DNA of 23,491 nt, taken from NCBI GenBank assembly GCA_002803225.1, contig NXFV01000352.1:1-23491 (forward strand), given 5' to 3'. The DNA is from Gamarada debralockiae. Taxonomy: Eukaryota; Ascomycota; Leotiomycetes; Helotiales; Hyphodiscaceae. Shown piece by piece: positions 18,646 through 23,491 of the stretch. Position 1 is the first letter of the stretch. Each line of letters opens with the position of its first letter. The position numbers and the translations under genes are program-made. Under the pieces are notes generated by a model. It was not told the DNA's origin. It worked only from the letters and a program-made list of their open reading frames with translations, and did no database searches.

Positions 18646-20448
18646 TTTTCAAATAGAGAGAATTTGATGGGTAGTGGTGTCCATATACCTGAATTTAGAA
18701 GACGAGACTTGTCTCAAATAGGCGTCATGAAGAATAGAAATGGTGCGACGGTCTTGGAGAGCTTCTCGAAACACATTGCTGATGAGTTCAGGCTGAGTTT
18801 TTTAGCGGGTTTTGAAAAGAACGTCGGCGGCAGAATCAAACTCAGTTTTAATGTGTGATTGGAGCGGGCGAAGCAGTCTTGGAACAAACTTGTTTTCGGA
18901 ATCTTGAGCTGCCTTTGTGAAGAGCCTCCAGGCCTCTTCTCGATCCAAGACCACAATGCCCTGAAAAGAGTTATCCGAACGTCCGCATGTAATTTAGTTT
19001 CTTCAATTTCCAACAAACTTTGAAATGCTTCATCTGTTAGAGGTCTCCTATCAGGCGAACCACCTCTTGCGATGCCCATTGTGAATGAAAAGCGGTGATA
19101 CCAAAGAGTAAGCTTTGCATGTGATTGATCGAGGTCGCAGAAAAATCTCCAGCATCCAAAGCGTGTCGTATGATTTGTTCGATGTCTGACAAATGCTTTT
19201 CTCTCCATCGGCCTGAGGGAGTTTCGGAGAGGCCTTTCAGCATCGCATGTCGCACGGGGGTTTGCTCATTCTGACGTTTTATCGCCAACTGCAGCGCATC
19301 AGGAAAGATGGGAGTCGTCGTATTTGACGGACCCTGGCTGCCATCGTAAGGCGGACGATCGGATATCGGCTTCTTTCGATCTCAGAAATAGGTCTGCAGC
19401 TCCATTGCTTCCTCCCAAGGCTTGATGTGTCTTCTTGCCTCAGTAATGCGCAATTCTGTGGGCAGTGCACCGATGATATCGATTGATGTGATGCCATCAC
19501 CAGAGCTCCAAGAGACTCGTACCAACGGGAAGACTGCTTCTCTCTGTTCGGCCGCTGTATGGGAAGTCGTTTGTATGACGGCCTCCTTATACCGTTCCTG
19601 CAACGCAAGCACTTGCTCTACAGGAAGTCTCCTGAGAGTGTTGGCCTCCAACTGCACAGCAGCCTGTACTTTATTCTCTGAGTCCAAGTTTAAAACAACC
19701 ACCTGCTGAGGTCGTCTACGGACTACCTCGTCGAGCGATAATCTGTCCAGCGATGTCAAATTCTGCATGACTTAACCAAGTCCAGAGCCATATAAGATCT
19801 CTCGTCAAATGCTGCCCATTGCGAGATAGTCTGATTTGCAATTGCAAGAAGACGGGGATCTTCCTTTTTGGAGCGTAGCGCCCACGCGTGTAGTGTCTCC
19901 TCAGTAATCTCTGGGTGAAGCGTTGCCAAGCGACTCCAGTCTGTCAAACTAAGCTGATCGATAACATCCGGTAAATATCGACAAACGAAATTCCAAGGTC
20001 CATAAGGAAGAAGTCCTGGAAAGGCTTTCGATCTCTCCGGATCCTCCTTCAAATCTTCCAAGAGTTGGTCTATGACTTGGGGTCTCTGTCGCCGACGACG
20101 CAACGTCCTCAATCTCCAGATTGTGTAGATCTGGAAATGTAATGCAAGAGAGTTGATAGCCATAAGCAGCTCGGAATCGGTGCCAGGTAACAATACGATG
20201 ACAATTACACGTTGCCTCAGCAATCTCGAAGGGATGGATAATGCCCGCAAAGCAAGGGCCACGTCGTGACTTCCACGGCAAGTCTCGAGGGCCAAGAATT
20301 GCTGGTAAAGCACCCCGTGAAACAGTGTCTCTATAGATTGTTGTGCTTCAGGACCTGTCTTCGATTTGCGGCCGCAGTCGACCATGTATTTCTTCCTCTC
20401 GGCGTACGTGAGCTTCTTACAATCCTCGAGGACTGCGGAAAGTGACAT
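18646..20448 (-). pseudogene. large conserved-type hypothetical (helix-rich, possibly HEAT-like), broken
   Basis: The start is ATG at 20448 (MSLSAVLEDCKKLTYAERKK). The first 225 or so codons are clean and are rich in Leu/Arg helices (RPQVIDQLLEDLKEDPERSK). A frameshift at about 19760-19785 moves to LTSLDRLSLDEVVRRRPQQV and on to 19384. A TGA at 19382-19384 interrupts the frame, which continues as RPPYDGSQGP...INHMQSLLFGITAFHSQWAS. A second shift near 19045 leads to TDEAFQSLLEIEETKLHADV, a third near 18950 to LDREEAWRLFTKAAQDSENK, and a TAA at 18802-18804 precedes KTQPELISNVFREALQDRR. The last legible residues end at a stop near 18646. About 600 codons are readable. The repeated pattern of paired amphipathic helices suggests a HEAT/ARM-like solenoid, but I cannot name the family. 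Non-functional as it stands. Confidence 0.6.
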
Positions 20449-20991
20449 TTTCGAGAGCTTTGGCTTTGGATGAATGGAATCCGTCGAGCACCTAAAACTT
20501 GAAGAATGGATGAGAAGTCTGAAGAACGAGATGCTGTGCGATTGTGTTTACGTGAAGATGCAAATTCACTGTCGTGTGCCGTCGAGGCAGCACAGCGGTC
20601 AGGGAAATAATAGGGGCGGGTAAGCGAAGGTTAAAGTACTCCCCGATTGACGCGTGATGGCAATATGAAGGGCACCTTAAGGGGGAGGTTTGCGGGCACA
20701 GACTAGGGGTCAAGCGCCGGTCACTGGTGTTCAAAGATCCACCCTAAGAGGGGAAGGTACCATGTGCATGTACTGGCACCTCAAGTCCGCACATAGCATA
20801 TGAGCATGTGATCTGACCTAGAGTAAGTCGCATTGAAGTTTGGAATTGAAGTGAACGCGCTGAGATATTAGAAATTTTAGACGTAAATGAGCGAAAATCC
20901 TCCCACATTGATCTCCCAATTACCAACTTGTTAATTCCCATCCCCTCTCACTCTGGCTCGCTCCCTATCAGCAATCGCCGCATCTCATCCC
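20449..20991. other. intergenic between HEAT-like relic and multicopper oxidase
   Basis: No gene is supported. The left part is the 5' flank of the minus-strand relic and the right part is the 3' flank of the minus-strand oxidase gene. Confidence 0.45.
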
Positions 20992-22524
20992 TCAGTTCGG
21001 AGGATTCGGGTTGCTAGGCAGACGAGGAAGAGGACAAGCTCCCTCCTCTGGACCATAAATCCGATAAATAGCCTCCATACCCTTGCTCAAATGGGTATTG
21101 AAATGGCAAATGACGTGCCACCATCCAGGATTCAAGGCAGTCATGGTGGTAGTTGTCATCATGCCGGGGTTGATGGGGACTGAGGCCATGGTGAGGCCGT
21201 TCTTCACGACGTTGTTCCCGTGCCAGTGAACGACATGTGTATCGAACCCCATGTCCATCAAGTACCATATTGCTTGGTCGTTGACGCACATTTCGAAGGG
21301 TGGATTGTTGGCGTAGATGTAGCCGTTGATCTGGAAAGATTGAATTGTTAGTTAAGCTTGGGGAGAATGACTTAAAGGTGGACTCACAGGGAAGAAGTTA
21401 GCAGCCATAGTGGTCGTAACGTTGTTCTTGGGATCATTGATCATCTGTGGAACCCAGAAGGTTTGATTCATTGTCGGCATCGGATATTCATACGTCTCAT
21501 TTGCGATGGTGGGATAGACGTCTGGAAGATACTTCTGAACATTGTGCATTGCGAGGAAGGAATTTGATTCCTGGTTGTCGCCGTAGAAGAGAATGAACTC
21601 GCGATTGTTGGCCATGACTTCGTCCATCTTGCCTTGGTTGTATGCTATGAAGGGCCCACTGAGGCCGGCATCTGCATCTTGGTACATACTAACGTAGGAG
21701 TGGTAAGCCCAGAGCTTGCTGTCATACCCTTCGTCTGGGATTGAGCCGGGACCGACGAGCCTACGTTCGATTAATTTGAGATGATTGGTGATAGGGTGGG
21801 CGGCCTACCATTTGTACACGAAGCATCCTCCTGGGGGCACGGCGTTGCCCTCGGCGTCGGCTTCGGTGCCGTTGTAATAAAGAGAGCCTTCACTCTCTTT
21901 GGTGTAGAAAAGACCCATAGAGTGCATAGAAGCGTAGAAGTCATCCATGCGATTGATAAACATGATCTGTGGTACACTTTCTGAGCATTGTAAATCAACC
22001 TTAGTGGGGCCAGACACCAACCTCAATCATATCGTTGACTTCACCGCGAATGATCGGTCCATTGAAGCCAAGCCAGTCAGGCTGTTCAGTTCGCTCAGTG
22101 AAATCGGGACCGGTATATCCTCGATACAGTGCCTTGTCATAAGTCGTTCCAATTGACTCGTTAGAGGCGATGTAACCCCACGTCTGAGCGCGGAAAGATT
22201 CGTTCATGGGAACTCCCAGCCAGTTGTCCCATTCTGTACCACACATTAGCGGTATTTCATCTCAAAATTGAATGAATACATACGAGTTGGAGCATAATCC
22301 CATGTGTCAACCTCAGCGGCAACATAGTATCGACGGATATTCCCGCTAAAGTTGAAACCCATCGGTTGATAGTAAGGAAGCTTGCCATCCATCTTAGCAG
22401 AGCACGACGTCAGCAAATTACTCGTGAGATTTTGAAAGACCGGGCTGCTAGAAACAACTCCAGCTCCAGCGAGGAGCAATGAGAGAGTTGCTGGAAGCAT
22501 CTCGGTGGCTGCGAAGGTCCTCAT
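20992..22524 (-). CDS. secreted multicopper-oxidase-like protein, ceruloplasmin/hephaestin type
   Basis: Five exons (22284-22524, 22022-22233, 21809-21966, 21388-21760, 20992-21330) joined across introns of 50, 55, 48 and 57 bases give 440 residues. The N-terminus has a signal-like hydrophobic segment (MLPATLSLLLAGAGVVSSS), and ATGs at 22500, 22524 and 22536 are all possible starts. Two cupredoxin domains follow. Domain 1 has a ceruloplasmin-like stretch (YTKESEGSLYYNGT, VPPGG, WAYHSYV...GLSGPF). Domain 2 has THVVHWHG (360-366) and ICHFNTHLSKGM (402-413). The type 1 copper ligands H360, C403, H408 and M413 are present. Of the eight His of the trinuclear cluster only five remain: M168, Y226 and I402 sit where His is usual. 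Several N-glycosylation sequons support secretion. Intact relatives oxidise iron or phenols with oxygen. This copy may not reduce oxygen normally. All splices restore frame, so the gene looks expressed. Confidence 0.88.
21331..21387 (-). other. intron 4 of the multicopper oxidase gene
   Basis: GTGAGT donor and TTTCCAG acceptor. Splicing joins ANFFP to INGYIYANN in phase 0. Confidence 0.85.
21761..21808 (-). other. intron 3 of the multicopper oxidase gene
   Basis: GTAGGC donor and ACGTAG acceptor. The split codon makes Trp in VYKWLVGPGS. Confidence 0.8.
21967..22021 (-). other. intron 2 of the multicopper oxidase gene
   Basis: GTTGGT donor and TACCACAG acceptor, phase 0. It joins NDMIE to IMFINRM and removes an in-frame stop. 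Confidence 0.8.
22234..22283 (-). other. intron 1 of the multicopper oxidase gene
   Basis: GTATGT donor and GGTACAG acceptor. The split codon gives Gln in YAPTQWDNWLG. Confidence 0.82.
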
Positions 22525-22631
22525 TGGGTGATACAAAAAAGCACTAGCAAGTCAAATGAGAAGATCTGAGAAAGGAAATGAAAGATGCTGGATCGAGAAT
22601 GAGAGAGTTTGAGAAAGAAATCAAATTGCAA

Positions 22632-22643
22632 GTGCTATATATA
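22632..22643 (-). promoter_or_regulatory. TATA box of the multicopper oxidase gene
   Basis: The minus strand reads GTATATATAG about 110 bases upstream of the ATG at 22524. It is the only strong TATA-like string in the upstream region. Confidence 0.5.
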
Positions 22644-23148
22644 CAGCAGCATTTAGAGATGCACCGTCCGGCAATCACTTCGAGCCTTGAAGGCGAAAGC
22701 AATCGGCGACTTGATCCTAATACGAGGGACAGACATCGCCCAAACATCGAATTATCATCATCTTTGTTGAACACTGTTGAACATCGCAGAGCGTGAATTG
22801 TAAGATCCCAGCTCTAGACGTGGCTCGCATGATGCAGCAGTGACCTCGATGACGTCTGAAGAACTCGGAAGCTCAAGATTCCGGCAGTACGAGAGGAGAG
22901 CGGAGCGCGCGGTAAGCAGTGACATTCTAGCCATAACTCCTTGGGATAAACGCGAACCTTCGGGTCGTTGGAAGATGAGTTGTGATGGAGATAATTCGGG
23001 TAGAAACGCGATTGCTGACCATACTGAGAGTTTGGAGGTCAACAGGGGCGACACGGGTTCATTTAGCTTCAACGTCAGAAGCTTGCTTGGTTTTATGAGC
23101 CGACAAACTGGCCATCTCATTGGCTTTCCCCTTTCGTATCTGCCGTAA
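22644..23148. other. upstream region of the oxidase gene, no recognised gene
   Basis: A plus-strand frame (22840-23148, about 100 residues, charged) shows no family motif and I do not call it. Regulatory sites for the oxidase gene probably lie here but none is clear. Confidence 0.35.
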
Positions 23149-23173
23149 CAGACCGCTTTTTGCTGGCGGTCTG
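23149..23173. repeat. 8-base perfect hairpin (CAGACCGC / GCGGTCTG)
   Basis: The two arms are 23149-23156 and 23166-23173, separated by a 9-base T-rich loop. The right arm is the start of a direct repeat seen again near the end of the window. Confidence 0.5.
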
Positions 23174-23461
23174 GGAAGGCAGAACATCGAAATCACCTGA
23201 ACTCGTTTTAACTTTTTACACATTCGGACCCCCGGAGACCCCCAAGACGCTCAAGTCCTAATCTCAAATCAAACGTTGAAGGCAGGGTCTCGGGCGTAGC
23301 CCGTGCGCACTATTATGAGCCGAACAAAATCCAAATTGCTCTCGGCATTCAAATATCAGGTAATCAGAGCACTCTTTTTGGCTCAAAAACTCGAAATCCG
23401 GCGCTCTCTTGGTTTTCCGCTTCCATACAACTAGCGGTCTGGGCCGGCAGAACACCAAAAA
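23166..23461 (+). repeat. pair of ~28-base direct repeats flanking ~240 bases
   Basis: Copy one (23166-23193) and copy two (23434-23461) share GCGGTCTGGG..GGCAGAACA followed by an A-rich end, with about four differences. The DNA between holds a CGGGC-GTA-GCCCG hairpin near 23289. The second copy runs straight into the terminal A-run. This might be the edge of a repeat family or retroelement tail. No coding sequence is evident. Confidence 0.5.
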
Positions 23462-23491
23462 CAAAAAAAAAAAAAAAAAAAAAAAAAAAAA
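23462..23491 (+). repeat. terminal A-run at the window end
   Basis: The last ~30 bases are nearly all A. It may be a retroelement poly-A tail or an assembly artefact at a contig end. The sequence alone does not decide. Confidence 0.7.

Noticed and set aside
2363..22524. Idea that the window is a biosynthetic gene cluster (transporters, dehydrogenase, oxidase, zinc-finger regulator)
   Set aside because: No backbone synthase is present, the dehydrogenase and MFS are dead, and the intact genes share no pathway logic.
1..23491. CRISPR array, rRNA and prokaryotic-type operons
   Set aside because: No regularly spaced repeats, no 5S or tRNA structure seen, and the intron-bearing genes show the DNA is fungal.

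Overview
The window reads as nuclear DNA of a filamentous ascomycete. Genes are split by short GT-AG introns of 47-74 bases. They belong to families typical of moulds (2EXR and F-box-like proteins, a NiCoT metal transporter, DHA2 and NCS1 transporters, a ceruloplasmin-like multicopper oxidase). There is a Fot1/pogo-type transposon and a pattern of CAG-to-TAG stops that fits RIP (repeat-induced point mutation). A Leotiomycetes-like origin is a guess from the general look of the proteins. The last ~30 bases are an A-run, so the right edge is probably a contig end.

Layout. 126-1160 (-) is a 2EXR-domain gene with one in-frame stop in its signature motif. 1365-1640 is a candidate MITE with ~48-base inverted ends, followed by AT-rich sequence with CGAATC motifs. 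2363-3618 (-) is an intact two-exon nickel/cobalt transporter. 4502-5225 (+) is a wrecked purine-cytosine permease (NCS1) gene. 5968-7686 (+) is a wrecked DHA2 drug-type MFS transporter, split by a 732-base pogo-like element (6636-7367) that has TA target duplications and a leftover transposase C-terminus. 8830-10085 (-) is an intact F-box-like protein with a long acidic insert. 11461-12232 (-) is an intact three-exon protein with two C2H2 zinc fingers. 13978-15005 (-) is a decayed short-chain dehydrogenase. About 16500-16850 (-) is a possible PAQR/Izh fragment. 17839-18620 (+) is an unrecognised Pro/Gln/Ala-rich broken gene. 18646-20448 (-) is a broken large gene of unknown function, probably helical-repeat. 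20992-22524 (-) is an intact five-exon secreted multicopper-oxidase-like protein.

Four genes look functional (NiCoT, acidic F-box-like, C2H2, multicopper oxidase). They lie among at least five gene relics. Because the functional genes splice cleanly and keep frame, the breaks in the relics are probably real decay rather than sequencing error. I see no operon-like or cluster logic linking the intact genes, no tRNA or rRNA gene and no CRISPR. The best leads are the multicopper oxidase, which keeps a full type 1 copper site but has lost three of the eight trinuclear-cluster histidines, the RIP-like stop pattern across the relics, and the two transposable elements.
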